Assembly: GCA_937989875.1 (NCBI GenBank)
Contig: CALKBO010000029.1
Span: 62,001-126,000 of the forward strand
Length of the DNA: 64,000 nt
Direction of reading: 5' to 3'
From: an uncultured Collinsella sp.
GTDB lineage: Bacteria > Actinomycetota > Coriobacteriia > Coriobacteriales > Coriobacteriaceae
A model generated the notes under the pieces. That model made no database searches, was not told the DNA's origin, and worked only from the letters and a program-made list of their open reading frames with translations. The translations under genes were made by a program, and so were the position numbers. Position 1 is the first letter of the stretch. Each line of letters starts with the position of its first letter. This document shows, piece by piece, positions 18,127 to 26,608 of the stretch.

Positions 18127-19552
18127 CGCTTCCGATCCGCGCCAGCAGAATCGTACACGGCAGCCGGCGTCGCGCGCTGCCCAGCCTGGACAGCGTCCAG
18201 CACAGCCGACGCAGCGTGCAGCTCAGTCTGCCGCGCGCCCGGTGCAGTCCTTCTCTCATTCGGGCCAACCTGTTCAACGGACGGGTCAGCAGCCTTCTGC
18301 TCGCTCGGTTCAGCATCCGGCTTCTCACGCGGCTCCGCAGCCCACTGCTCGTACGGCCCAGCCTGTAGGCGGTACCCGCTTTAAGCAGCAGGCACCTACC
18401 CAGCGAACGCAGGCCCCCCAATCGCATTCGCATCACGCTCATGGCTCGCACGGCGTTGCTCCGGCCACGCGCTCGAGCTATAACACGCATGCTCGTCGCG
18501 GTGCTCAAAAGAAGAGTGCTCCGGTTCCCATGATCATCGGCGTTGTGGTGGCGGTGCTCGCGCTTGCTGCGATTGCTTTCTTTGTCGTGCCGGCCGTCAA
18601 GGGCTTCTTTGCCGGTGAGGATACGAAGGTCACGGCTGGTCAGCAGGTTACGGTGACCATTCCCGACGGTGCTTCGGGCGATACGATCGCCTCGATTCTC
18701 TCCGAGAACCATATCGTCGAGAATCCCAAGGATTACTATGCGGCGGTGAAAAAGCTTAACGCCGATATGTCGCTCAAGCCTGGTACCTATTCGTTCACCA
18801 CACTCATGGATGCGACCAAGGTTGTTCAGCAGCTCATGGAAGGTCCCAACGCGGGCTCCAATGCGCTGACTATCCCTGAGGGCCTAACGGTCGATCAAGT
18901 CGCCGACCGTGTGGCCCAGGCCTACGACGGCATCTCTAAGGAAGACTTCCTCAACCAGGCCAAGGCCTCCAACTACGTGGACGACTATAGCTTCCTTAAG
19001 GGCGCCGCCAACGACTCGCTTGAGGGTTTCTTGTTCCCCAAGACTTATTCGTTGGGCGATTCGCCGACGGCCGATGACGTGATTCGCGCTATGCTCGATC
19101 AGTTTAAGACCGAGTACAAGTCGCTTGACTTTGCGAGCTGCGAAGCCAAGATCAAGGAGCGCTACGGTGTGGAGATGTCCGACTACGACATCGTCAACTT
19201 GGCCTCTATCGTTGAGCGCGAGGGCCTCAACGCCGATCAACGTGCGCACGTGGCCTCGGTCTTCTACAACCGCCTTGCCGGCAAACTCGACGGTCTGCGC
19301 TATCTCAACAGCGATGCGACCATGATGTATGTCACCGGTGGCGAGGTTACCGCCGACGACCTGCAGAGCGATAGTCCGTATAACACCTATAAGCACGAGG
19401 GCCTGCCGCCCACGCCCATCTGCTCTCCGTCGCTCGAGGCACTCAAGGCCACGCTTGAGCCGACCGACTCCGATGACCTGTATTTCTACATTACGCAGGA
19501 CGAGGAGTACTTCTCGCAAACCTACGAAGAGCATCAACAGTCTTGGAATTGA
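18119..19552 (+). CDS. mltG: Endolytic murein transglycosylase MltG
   Basis: A 477-residue inner-membrane enzyme that cuts nascent peptidoglycan glycan strands and sets their length. The N-terminal 130 residues are a cytoplasmic tail rich in Gln, Ala, Pro, Arg and His, then one membrane helix (about 138-160), a LysM-like module, and the YceG catalytic domain with Glu366 in LASIVEREG and the later SPYNTYKHEGLPPTPI motif. GAGGAGG precedes the ATG at 18119. The long disordered tail is unusual in composition but seen in actinobacterial homologues. Confidence 0.93.
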   Translation: MPSASDPRQQNRTRQPASRAAQPGQRPAQPTQRAAQSAARPVQSFSHSGQPVQRTGQQPSARSVQHPASHAAPQPTARTAQPVGGTRFKQQAPTQRTQAPQSHSHHAHGSHGVAPATRSSYNTHARRGAQKKSAPVPMIIGVVVAVLALAAIAFFVVPAVKGFFAGEDTKVTAGQQVTVTIPDGASGDTIASILSENHIVENPKDYYAAVKKLNADMSLKPGTYSFTTLMDATKVVQQLMEGPNAGSNALTIPEGLTVDQVADRVAQAYDGISKEDFLNQAKASNYVDDYSFLKGAANDSLEGFLFPKTYSLGDSPTADDVIRAMLDQFKTEYKSLDFASCEAKIKERYGVEMSDYDIVNLASIVEREGLNADQRAHVASVFYNRLAGKLDGLRYLNSDATMMYVTGGEVTADDLQSDSPYNTYKHEGLPPTPICSPSLEALKATLEPTDSDDLYFYITQDEEYFSQTYEEHQQSWN

Positions 19553-19554
19553 TC

Positions 19555-20052
19555 ATGAGGATTTTTAGCCCCAAACGATATGTTGCCTCAGTCGACCGCA
19601 TCGACCTCGATACCCTGTGGGCCGACGGCAAGCGCGCCATTCTACTCGACCGCGACAACACCTTGGTGCCGCGTGATACCGAGCAGGTACCCGCTGCGGT
19701 TTCCGCTTGGCTCGACGCCGCCCGCGCCAAAGGCTTTAAGCTGTGCATGGTGTCCAATAACTGGCATCGCGACCAGGTCATGGCATCGGCACGCGAGCTG
19801 GGACTCGAGGCCATCAGCCACGCCATGAAGCCGGCGCCGTTTGCCCTCAAGGCGGGTCTTAAGCGCCTCGGCGCCACGGCCGACGAGGCGGTGCTGATCG
19901 GTGATCAGCTCTACACGGACGTGTGGAGCGGCAACTTCGCCGGCGTCGATACCATCCTGGTAAAGCCGCAGGCCACGCAGGACCTGTGGTATACGCAGAT
20001 CTTCCGTATCTTTGAGCGCCGGGCCCTGCGCGACCTTCCCTGCGAGGAATAG
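19555..20052 (+). CDS. YqeG-family HAD phosphatase
   Basis: A 165-residue HAD-superfamily phosphatase. Motif I is LLDRDNTLV, motif II is VSNN, and the C-terminal motif is IGDQLYTDV, matching the YqeG/PgpP-like group that includes phosphatidylglycerophosphate phosphatases. The true substrate is not certain. The ATG at 19555 lies two bases after the mltG stop, and the gene is followed closely by aroK. Confidence 0.85.
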   Translation: MRIFSPKRYVASVDRIDLDTLWADGKRAILLDRDNTLVPRDTEQVPAAVSAWLDAARAKGFKLCMVSNNWHRDQVMASARELGLEAISHAMKPAPFALKAGLKRLGATADEAVLIGDQLYTDVWSGNFAGVDTILVKPQATQDLWYTQIFRIFERRALRDLPCEE

Positions 20053-20060
20053 GTCTCGTC

Positions 20061-20594
20061 ATGTCCCAGCACACCAAACACGGCTGCGACCATATCTTCT
20101 TTATCGGCTTTTTGGGCGCGGGCAAATCGACGCTCGCGCGCAACGTCGGCACTATGTTCAAGCGGCGTTTTATCGATACCGACCGACTGGTCGTGCGCCG
20201 TTGCGGTAAGTCGGTAACCGAGATTTTTGAGACCGAGGGCGAGGATCGTTTTCGTGAGCTCGAGACCTCGGCGCTCCGTTCGCTCCAAAGTGAGCGCAGC
20301 CTGTTGGTTTCGTGCGGGGGCGGCATTGTCGAGACGCCGGTGAATATTGAGCTGATGCACGAAATGGGTACGTGCGTGTACCTCGAGGGCGACTTTGAGG
20401 ATTCGATTCGCCAGATTCGTCGGTCCGACACGCGCCCCGATTTCCGCTCGCCCGAGCATGCCGCGCGCTTGTTTGAGCATCGCCGTCCGCTGTATCGCCA
20501 GGCCGCCGACCTTACCCTTGATATTCGCAACAAGTCCTTCGAGGACGTTTCCTACCTTTGTGCCGAGATGCTTTTGGAGCGTGGGCTGCTATGA
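20061..20594 (+). CDS. aroK: Shikimate kinase
   Basis: A 177-residue P-loop kinase that phosphorylates shikimate in aromatic amino acid synthesis. Walker A is GFLGAGKST, the substrate-binding DTDRLVVRR and GEDRFRELE motifs follow, then SCGGGIVET and the lid RRPLYRQAA. The stop overlaps the start of the aroB homologue (ATGA), an arrangement common to aroK-aroB pairs. Confidence 0.92.
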   Translation: MSQHTKHGCDHIFFIGFLGAGKSTLARNVGTMFKRRFIDTDRLVVRRCGKSVTEIFETEGEDRFRELETSALRSLQSERSLLVSCGGGIVETPVNIELMHEMGTCVYLEGDFEDSIRQIRRSDTRPDFRSPEHAARLFEHRRPLYRQAADLTLDIRNKSFEDVSYLCAEMLLERGLL

Positions 20595-21700
20595 TTCGCC
20601 GTCAACTGATCAATTTCCAAAACCGCAGCGTCGATGTCCGTGTCGGATTGGGCGCGTTCGATGAGCTGTCGCGCATGTTTGCCTCGGCTGTGGGCAAGCC
20701 TAAGCGCGCGATGGTGGTTTGGAACTCCGCCTCGTCAGAACGTTTTGATGAGGTCGTCGAGCATGCGCTGGTCGACGCCGGCTTTGCTGTGTCGCAGCTT
20801 TTGCTTGAGGTTTCGCCTGATGGCGCGACGCTGGCCGATGCCGATACCGTCTTTGGCGCCCTGTCGGCTAACGGCATTACCTGCGACGATCTCGTTGTCG
20901 CTGTCGGCGACACGGCGACCTGCTCGGTCGTTTGCTGGTGTGCCAATCAGTGGTGTGGTCGCACCGAGTGCGCGCTGCTGCCGACGACGTTCGACGCCAT
21001 GCTCACGGTCGCGACGACCATGAAGCCGCTTGTCGCCTCGTCGGCCAATGCGCTTCCCGCTATCGCGTTTCGTCCCGAACCGGGCTTGGTCGTGTGTGAC
21101 CTCGACCTTGTTCGCGAGGCGGACCCCGAGGACCTCAAGCTCGGCTATGCGGTGCTTGTTGGCACCATGCTTTCGAGCAGCAAGTCCCGCTGGAATCAGT
21201 TTACTGAGACCGTCCCCGAGATTCTCGCGGGCGAGGAGGTCGCGCTCGTTAATGCCGTTCAATGGTCTCAGACTGCCCGTAAGGACGTACTGATGGCCAC
21301 GAACCCGAGCGCCCGCCATGCGCTCGATTTTGGTAAGACGGGGGAGCTTACCCTGCGCGCCTGCTTGGGCGATGCCGCTTCACGGGTCCCTGCCTACCAG
21401 CTATTGTCCGAGGGCATGCGCTTTGAGGCGCGCCTAGCACATGATGCCTGCGACTTCGATATCGATTACGTTTTTGAGGTCGATGACTGTTTGGAGGACT
21501 TTGGTATCGAGGAACTTGCCTTCGATCTGGAGCCTGCCGCTTATATCGAGGAGTTCCGTAGGCAGCAGTTCGCACGCTCAAACCGCAGCATGCTGCCGCT
21601 GCCCGCGGCACTCGGCGCCATTCGCCTAACGAACGTTGAGGACGAGGTTCTTGAGCGCCATGCTCACGCCTACTTGGCTTCTCGCAAAGAACTTCTCTAA
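20591..21700 (+). CDS. 3-dehydroquinate synthase homologue lacking catalytic residues
   Basis: A 369-residue protein that aligns along its length with AroB by pattern (DDLVVAVGD, LLPTTFDAM, LVVCDLDLV), and it sits where aroB normally sits, directly after aroK. Every active-site feature is altered: the NAD-binding GGG reads VGD (105-107), the GGKT loop reads TTMKP, the zinc-ligand/lysine motif AEVVK reads AVLVG (187-191), and GHTxGHA reads GKTGELT (248-254), so the metal ligands Glu, His and His and the lysine are gone. The frame is intact, which argues for a retained non-catalytic or altered role. The assignment is by hand alignment to the known family. Confidence 0.75.
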   Translation: MIRRQLINFQNRSVDVRVGLGAFDELSRMFASAVGKPKRAMVVWNSASSERFDEVVEHALVDAGFAVSQLLLEVSPDGATLADADTVFGALSANGITCDDLVVAVGDTATCSVVCWCANQWCGRTECALLPTTFDAMLTVATTMKPLVASSANALPAIAFRPEPGLVVCDLDLVREADPEDLKLGYAVLVGTMLSSSKSRWNQFTETVPEILAGEEVALVNAVQWSQTARKDVLMATNPSARHALDFGKTGELTLRACLGDAASRVPAYQLLSEGMRFEARLAHDACDFDIDYVFEVDDCLEDFGIEELAFDLEPAAYIEEFRRQQFARSNRSMLPLPAALGAIRLTNVEDEVLERHAHAYLASRKELL

Positions 21701-21737
21701 GATTTATTGACTTCCATTGTCTTTCGTATCATGTTGA

Positions 21738-21800
21738 GGGGCGGGTTTCCAATCGGTTGCGGATCGCATGCGATTCCGTCGTTTGGTTGAGACCCGTCCC
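21738..21800 (+). promoter_or_regulatory. Structured leader before the pepP gene
   Basis: GGCGGGTTTCCAA (about 21740-21752) can pair with TTGGTTGAGACCCGTCC (21783-21799), enclosing a second stem around GGATCGCATGCGATTCC. There is no T-run. The function, if any, is unknown; no known riboswitch class was recognised. Confidence 0.35.
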
Positions 21801-21832
21801 GTCTATATAGAGACAACAAGAAAGGAATCTGC

Positions 21833-22963
21833 ATGTCTGAGTTTGCTGCCGGTCCTGCCGGTCGTATCGAGCGTGTCCGTGCCCTGATGGCCGAGCGTGG
21901 CTACGACGCCATCGTGGTGCGCGACGAGGCCAACCTTCGTTGGCTCACGGGCGTTAAGGGCGTCTTCGACTACACCTTCGAGTTCCCGCACGCTGCGTTT
22001 ATTACGGCCGACCAATGCCTGTTTCACACCGACTCGCGCTATCTCAACAGCTTTGAGGAGAACACGCCCGCCGGCAGCCCCTGGGTCTACGACATGGATG
22101 AAGGTACCATCCCCGGTTGGGTCGCCGGCAAGATCGCGGCCAATAAGTGCCGCGTCTGTGCTGTCGAGGACGATATGCAGATTAATTTCTACCAGGGCAT
22201 TCAGCGCGGCCTGGAGGACCGCTCCGTCGCCTGCATGCTGCCGCTGATGCACGACGACATCCGCAAGATGCGCGCCATCAAGGATGCCGAGGAGATCGAG
22301 CTCATGCGCCACGCACAGTCGATCACCGACGCCGCCTTCCAGCACATGCTCGGCTTTATTAAGCCTGGTATGACCGAGAAGCAGGTTCGCAATGAGCTCG
22401 AGAACTTTATGTTCGCCAACGGCGCCGACAGCCTTGCCTTCGGCTCCATCGTGGCGAGCGGTCCCAACACCGCCAACCCGCATGCCGTGCCGAGCGACCG
22501 CGTGATTGAGAAGGGCGATTTCGTTCTCATGGATTACGGCGCGGGCTACTGCGATTACCGCTCCGACATGACGCGCACCGTCGTGATGGGTGAGCCCACC
22601 CAGGAGCAGCTCGACCTGTACGCACTCGTGCGCCGTACGCACGAGGAGTGCGTCGCCGCCATCCATCCGGGCGTCGAGGGCAACGACATCTTCAAGCTCT
22701 CCAAGAAGATCATCGGCGATGCCGGCTATGGCGATTACTATAACCATGGCTTGGGCCACGGCGTTGGTATCGACATCCACGAGCTGCCCAACTTCAACCG
22801 CAGCAAGAACACCATCGAGATCGGCTCGGTTGTCACCATGGAGCCCGGCGTCTACCTGCCCGGCGTGGGCGGCGTGCGCCTGGAGGACTACGGCGTGGTC
22901 ACTGAGAACGGCTACGAGCCCTTCACCAAGACCCCTCACGACTTGCACGTTATCGACTGTTAG
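21833..22963 (+). CDS. pepP: Xaa-Pro aminopeptidase (M24 family)
   Basis: A 376-residue metallopeptidase that removes N-terminal residues preceding proline. The N-terminal creatinase-like domain is followed by the pita-bread catalytic domain with metal ligands in VLMDYGAGYCDYRSDMTRT (two Asp), HGLGHGVG (His), MEPGVYLPG (Glu) and VRLEDYGVV (Glu). It lies upstream of efp, a frequent neighbour. AAGAAAGGAATC gives the ribosome site. A strong terminator follows, so efp has its own promoter. Confidence 0.9.
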   Translation: MSEFAAGPAGRIERVRALMAERGYDAIVVRDEANLRWLTGVKGVFDYTFEFPHAAFITADQCLFHTDSRYLNSFEENTPAGSPWVYDMDEGTIPGWVAGKIAANKCRVCAVEDDMQINFYQGIQRGLEDRSVACMLPLMHDDIRKMRAIKDAEEIELMRHAQSITDAAFQHMLGFIKPGMTEKQVRNELENFMFANGADSLAFGSIVASGPNTANPHAVPSDRVIEKGDFVLMDYGAGYCDYRSDMTRTVVMGEPTQEQLDLYALVRRTHEECVAAIHPGVEGNDIFKLSKKIIGDAGYGDYYNHGLGHGVGIDIHELPNFNRSKNTIEIGSVVTMEPGVYLPGVGGVRLEDYGVVTENGYEPFTKTPHDLHVIDC

Positions 22964-22986
22964 TCTACTTCGGCAGATAGTTTGGG

Positions 22987-23029
22987 GCGGGGCGTCCGGA
23001 TCGATTCGGACGCCCCGCGTTCTCTTTTT
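22987..23029 (+). terminator. Intrinsic terminator after pepP
   Basis: GCGGGGCGTCCG pairs with CGGACGCCCCGC around an 8-base loop, followed by a T-rich tail. Confidence 0.9.
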
Positions 23030-23035
23030 ATGCGC

Positions 23036-23066
23036 TCGCTGCAGGCGCCGTCTGCAAGTGTATAAT
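23036..23066 (+). promoter_or_regulatory. Candidate promoter of the efp operon
   Basis: A consensus TATAAT is present at 23061-23066, about 58 bases before the efp start. No strong -35 is seen at the matching distance. Confidence 0.5.
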
Positions 23067-23123
23067 TTCTATCGTATGTAATTTGGACGCTTGTGCGTTC
23101 TGCCCATAACAAGAAAGGTCGCT

Positions 23124-23687
23124 ATGCCTACCATTTCTACCGCCGACTTCAAGAACGGCCTCGGTCTCCGCATCAAGGACAAGGTCTACACCATCGTCGA
23201 GTTCCAGCATGTCAAGCCGGGCAAGGGCGGCGCGTTTGTGCGCTACAAGACCCGCGACATCAAGAGCGGCCGTGTCGTCGAGAACACCTGCAACGCCGGC
23301 ACCAAGTTCGAGAGCGTCATGCTCACCACCCGTGAGTTCCAGTACCTCTACAACGATGGCGCCGACTACATCTTCATGGACAACGAGACCTATGAGCAGG
23401 TTCCCGTTCCCGAGGACATGGTGGGCGAGAACTCCAAATGGCTGCGCGAGAACGACATCTGCCAGCTGCTCTTCGCCGACGATGAGCTCATGGGCGTGAC
23501 CCCGCCGATGTTCATCGAGACCACCATCGTCCAGACCGACCCGGGCTTTAAGGGCGACACCGTCCAGGGTTCCACCAAGCCGGCCACGATCGACACCGGC
23601 GCTGTCATCCAGGTCCCCATGTACCTCAACGAGGGCGAGGTCATCAAGGTTGACACCCGCGACGGCAAGTTCGTCTCCCGCGTCTAG
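23124..23687 (+). CDS. efp: Elongation factor P
   Basis: A 187-residue, three-domain factor that relieves ribosome stalling at proline runs. The KPGKGGAF loop carries Lys34, the usual modification site. AAGAAAGG precedes the ATG at 23124. It heads the run asp23-nusB-xseB-tlyA-nadK-recN. No modification enzyme gene (epmA/B, ymfI, earP) is nearby. Confidence 0.96.
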   Translation: MPTISTADFKNGLGLRIKDKVYTIVEFQHVKPGKGGAFVRYKTRDIKSGRVVENTCNAGTKFESVMLTTREFQYLYNDGADYIFMDNETYEQVPVPEDMVGENSKWLRENDICQLLFADDELMGVTPPMFIETTIVQTDPGFKGDTVQGSTKPATIDTGAVIQVPMYLNEGEVIKVDTRDGKFVSRV

Positions 23688-23710
23688 CACCAACTCTTCT
23701 AGGAGGACTC

Positions 23711-24073
23711 ATGCCCCAGGAAATCAAGATTGACGGCATCGGCATTTCGCCCGATGTTCTGACCGCCATCGTTTCGCGCGCCGTGTCGGATGTCGAGGGC
23801 ATCGCCTCCGTTGGCGTCAAGGACCTTGCCACCAACCTTGTCTCCATGATGCTCTCGTCCAAGGCCCCGGCTTCCGAGCCGGCGGTCGAGGCCGAGGTCA
23901 TCGGCGACAAGCTCGCACTCACCGTGCGTGTCGTGGTGTTCTTTGGCTATCCGTTCAAGAAACTCGCCGAGGCCGTTCGCGCCGCCGTGGTCGCCGCCAT
24001 CGATGCCCAGGTTGGCGTTGAGGTCGAGCGCGTTGACGTTTGCATCGACGGCCTCGTTTTCCCCAAGGAGTAA
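23711..24073 (+). CDS. Asp23/Gls24 family envelope stress protein
   Basis: A 120-residue protein with the Asp23 fold pattern: GIGISPDVLTAIVSRAVSDVEGIASVG-type start, shortened here to its ISPDVLTAIVSRAV core, then a strand-rich middle and VERVDVCIDGLVF end. Family members associate with the envelope and respond to stress. It is placed between efp and nusB as in many Gram-positive genomes, with AGGAGG directly before the ATG. Confidence 0.85.
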   Translation: MPQEIKIDGIGISPDVLTAIVSRAVSDVEGIASVGVKDLATNLVSMMLSSKAPASEPAVEAEVIGDKLALTVRVVVFFGYPFKKLAEAVRAAVVAAIDAQVGVEVERVDVCIDGLVFPKE

Positions 24074-24076
24074 CCT

Positions 24077-24670
24077 TTGAGCCTTAAGGTTTATCGCGGG
24101 CGCACGCTTGCCCGCAGTCAGGCGCTGCAGCTTCTGTTCCAGGCCGAGGCCACGGACAGCCCGCTCGAGCGCGTCCTCGAGGGTGATTTTCTGATCTCGA
24201 AGGGTCCCCTCGACCCCTATGCGCTGGAGCTGTGCCGCGGTGCCTACGAGCATATCGACCGCATCGACTGTGCTCTGCGCTCTGTTGCCAAGAACTGGGA
24301 TCTTATGCGCATGCCCGGCGCCGACCGCAACCTGCTGCGTATCGCCGTTTACGAGATGCGTTTCCTCACCGACGAGGAGGTCTCTGACGCCATCGTGATT
24401 AACGAGGCCGTCGAGCTTGCCAAGGCCTATGGCACCGACCAGTCCGCGTCGTTCGTCAACGGCGTGCTGGGTAAGATCGCTCGCAGCGAGGAGCTGCCGG
24501 GCGAGGACCTATACCAGGAGCTGCTGGCCGAAGATCGCGCTCGCGAGGAGGCACAGGCTGCCGAGGCTGCCGCAAAGGTTGCGGTTGCCCAGGCCGAGAC
24601 TGGCGTGCTGTCCGAGGACGTGGACGCTGCTGAGGTCGCCGAGGCCGAGACCGGTACCGTCGAGGAGTAG
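24077..24670 (+). CDS. nusB: Transcription antitermination factor NusB
   Basis: A 197-residue protein; residues 1-145 form the all-helical NusB core (RSQALQLLFQAE, then DRNLLRIAVYEMRF, VINEAVELAKAYG and FVNGVLGKI) that binds boxA RNA with NusE. The last 50 residues are an Ala/Glu-rich tail absent from short NusB proteins. The start is TTG at 24077, three bases after the asp23 stop. No better start is in frame. Confidence 0.93.
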   Translation: MSLKVYRGRTLARSQALQLLFQAEATDSPLERVLEGDFLISKGPLDPYALELCRGAYEHIDRIDCALRSVAKNWDLMRMPGADRNLLRIAVYEMRFLTDEEVSDAIVINEAVELAKAYGTDQSASFVNGVLGKIARSEELPGEDLYQELLAEDRAREEAQAAEAAAKVAVAQAETGVLSEDVDAAEVAEAETGTVEE

Positions 24671-24672
24671 CC

Positions 24673-24912
24673 ATGCCAGAGGGTTCCGTCCGCAACTTCG
24701 ACGAGATTTCGGACCGCTTGGACCAGATCATAGCTACCGTTCGCTCTAAGGATACGTCCTTGGAGCGTTCGCTCGATCTGTTTGACGAGGCGATTGAGCT
24801 GGGCTCCCGTGCGGTCGACATGGTCGACAAGTTTGAGCTGACGCCGCGTGAGGCCGACAAGCTCGAGCAGGAATACGATGAGGATGCGGCAAACGAATCC
24901 CAGGATAGCTAG
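24673..24912 (+). CDS. xseB: Exodeoxyribonuclease VII small subunit
   Basis: A 79-residue helical protein with the XseB pattern FDEISDRLDQIIATV, then LERSLDLFDEAIELG. It complexes with XseA to degrade single-stranded DNA. The xseA gene is not next to it and is not seen in this window. It starts two bases after the nusB stop. Confidence 0.88.
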   Translation: MPEGSVRNFDEISDRLDQIIATVRSKDTSLERSLDLFDEAIELGSRAVDMVDKFELTPREADKLEQEYDEDAANESQDS

Positions 24913-24947
24913 GCCGCATCTCCGGATACGAATGGTTGATGGCATTC

Positions 24948-25751
24948 ATGAAACGCGTGCGTCTTGATGACGAACTGATTTCACAGGGCATCTGCGCCGA
25001 TCGCGCGGATGCCCTTCGCACTCTTATGGCTGGCTTGGTCTCGAGTGGCGGCGAGCGCTTGACTTCGCCGGGCCTTAAGGTGACCCCGGGCCTGCCGTTG
25101 CACGTGAAGGGGCGCATTCCCTATGTTGGCCGCGGCGGTCTTAAGCTCGAAGGCGCGCTTGATACGTTTGGTATCAATCCGACGGGCCTTGCCTGTCTGG
25201 ATGTGGGCTGCTCTACCGGCGGCTTTACCGATTGCCTGCTCAAGCGCGGAGCTGCGACCGTTGTCTCGGTGGACGTTGGTCGCGCCCAGTTCGATTGGTC
25301 GTTACGTCAGGACGATCGCGTGACGCTGCATGAGCGCACAAACGTGACGCAGCTGCCTGAGCTTGGCTATGCCGGCGCCATCGACCTGGCTGTGTGTGAT
25401 GTCTCGTTTACCAGCATCGCGAACATTATCGATGCGGTGCTGGCGTGCCTGGCGCCTACGGGTGCATTCTGCACGCTTGTAAAGCCGCAGTTTGAGGCTC
25501 CGGCGGCGCTGGTGGGTGAGGGCGGCATTGTGACCGATCCCGCCGTGCGCCGCGATACACTCGTTGCGGCAGTTGAACTCTTTGCTGCCAAGGGGCTGTT
25601 CCCGGTCGATGTGTGCGTGTCGCCCATTCATGGTGCCAAGGGAAACGTTGAGTTTTTCCTGTACGGCACGAGATTTGACCCCGGCGACCGCACGCAAGAC
25701 GAGCTGCAATTCCAGGTATCGGTTTTGAGCGAGAAAGCTGCAACGCTATGA
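24948..25751 (+). CDS. tlyA: TlyA family rRNA (cytidine-2'-O)-methyltransferase / haemolysin-like protein
   Basis: A 267-residue protein: an S4 RNA-binding domain (RLDDELISQGICADRADALR core) followed by an FtsJ-type methyltransferase domain with VGRGGLKLEGAL, LDVGCSTGGFTDCLL as the SAM-binding loop, and VKPQFEA. TlyA proteins methylate 16S and 23S rRNA ribose. Start choice is weak: ATG at 24948 fits the family start, with in-frame alternatives at 24939 and TTG 24936. The stop overlaps the nadK start by four bases. Confidence 0.9.
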   Translation: MKRVRLDDELISQGICADRADALRTLMAGLVSSGGERLTSPGLKVTPGLPLHVKGRIPYVGRGGLKLEGALDTFGINPTGLACLDVGCSTGGFTDCLLKRGAATVVSVDVGRAQFDWSLRQDDRVTLHERTNVTQLPELGYAGAIDLAVCDVSFTSIANIIDAVLACLAPTGAFCTLVKPQFEAPAALVGEGGIVTDPAVRRDTLVAAVELFAAKGLFPVDVCVSPIHGAKGNVEFFLYGTRFDPGDRTQDELQFQVSVLSEKAATL

Positions 25752-26608
25752 AGGTCTTTCTGGTTCCCAATTACTACAAGCAAGAGGCGGTTGAGAGCGG
25801 CCTGATGCTCGAGCTTTGGCTGACGCGCCAGGGCTATGAGGTCGCATGGGCTGCCGACCAGCGATCGAAGATTCAAAGCACGCCTGATATTGACGGCTCC
25901 GATCTGGTCATTACGCTCGGCGGCGACGGTACGTTGCTGCGCGCTGCCCGCATCCTCAACCATCGCGAGATTCCTATCCTCGGTCTTTCCTATGGTCACC
26001 TGGGCTTTTTAACTGCTGCGAGCCCCGAGGAGCGCGACATTCTGCAGGTCGTGAGCGACGCCCTTTCCGGAGAGCTGCACGTGAGCCGTCGCGCCACCAT
26101 CGCCGCGGATATCGTGTCCGTGCGCGACGATGGCACGAAGGATGTCGTGCGCACGTTCGCCCTCAACGACATGGCGCTCACGCGCGGCCCCCTGTCCGAT
26201 ATGGTTGAGTTCGACATCACGGTGTCGGGCCACCATATCGATCGACTGCGTGGCGACGGCGTGGTCGTGTCCACGGCGACTGGTTCTACGGGGTACGCGC
26301 TCAGTGCAGGTGGCCCCATTGTGAGCCCCGACTATACGGGTATGGTCTGCGTACCCATTGCGCCGCACACCATTCAGGCCCGTGCCTTCTTGACTTCGCC
26401 GAGTGATGTCGTCGAAATCTTTATGTCCGATGATCGCCCGAGCGTTCCGGCGATTGCTATCGATGGACAGTTTATTACCTGCGACGGCACGGTCGAGAGC
26501 GTGGCCGTGCGCCGAGGCCCAGGCGATGTGCTGCTGCTCGACTACGGCCCCGAGAGTTTTTACAACTCGGTGAGCCGCGTATTCTACGGAGTCCGTCATG
26601 ATCGATGA
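25748..26608 (+). CDS. nadK: NAD kinase
   Basis: A 286-residue enzyme making NADP from NAD. It has the GGDGT motif at residues 58-62, FALNDMALTR, the ATGSTGYALSAGGPI loop and the IAPHTIQAR strand typical of the family. It overlaps tlyA upstream (ATGA) and recN downstream by 11 bases, so all three are translated together. Confidence 0.95.
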   Translation: MKVFLVPNYYKQEAVESGLMLELWLTRQGYEVAWAADQRSKIQSTPDIDGSDLVITLGGDGTLLRAARILNHREIPILGLSYGHLGFLTAASPEERDILQVVSDALSGELHVSRRATIAADIVSVRDDGTKDVVRTFALNDMALTRGPLSDMVEFDITVSGHHIDRLRGDGVVVSTATGSTGYALSAGGPIVSPDYTGMVCVPIAPHTIQARAFLTSPSDVVEIFMSDDRPSVPAIAIDGQFITCDGTVESVAVRRGPGDVLLLDYGPESFYNSVSRVFYGVRHDR

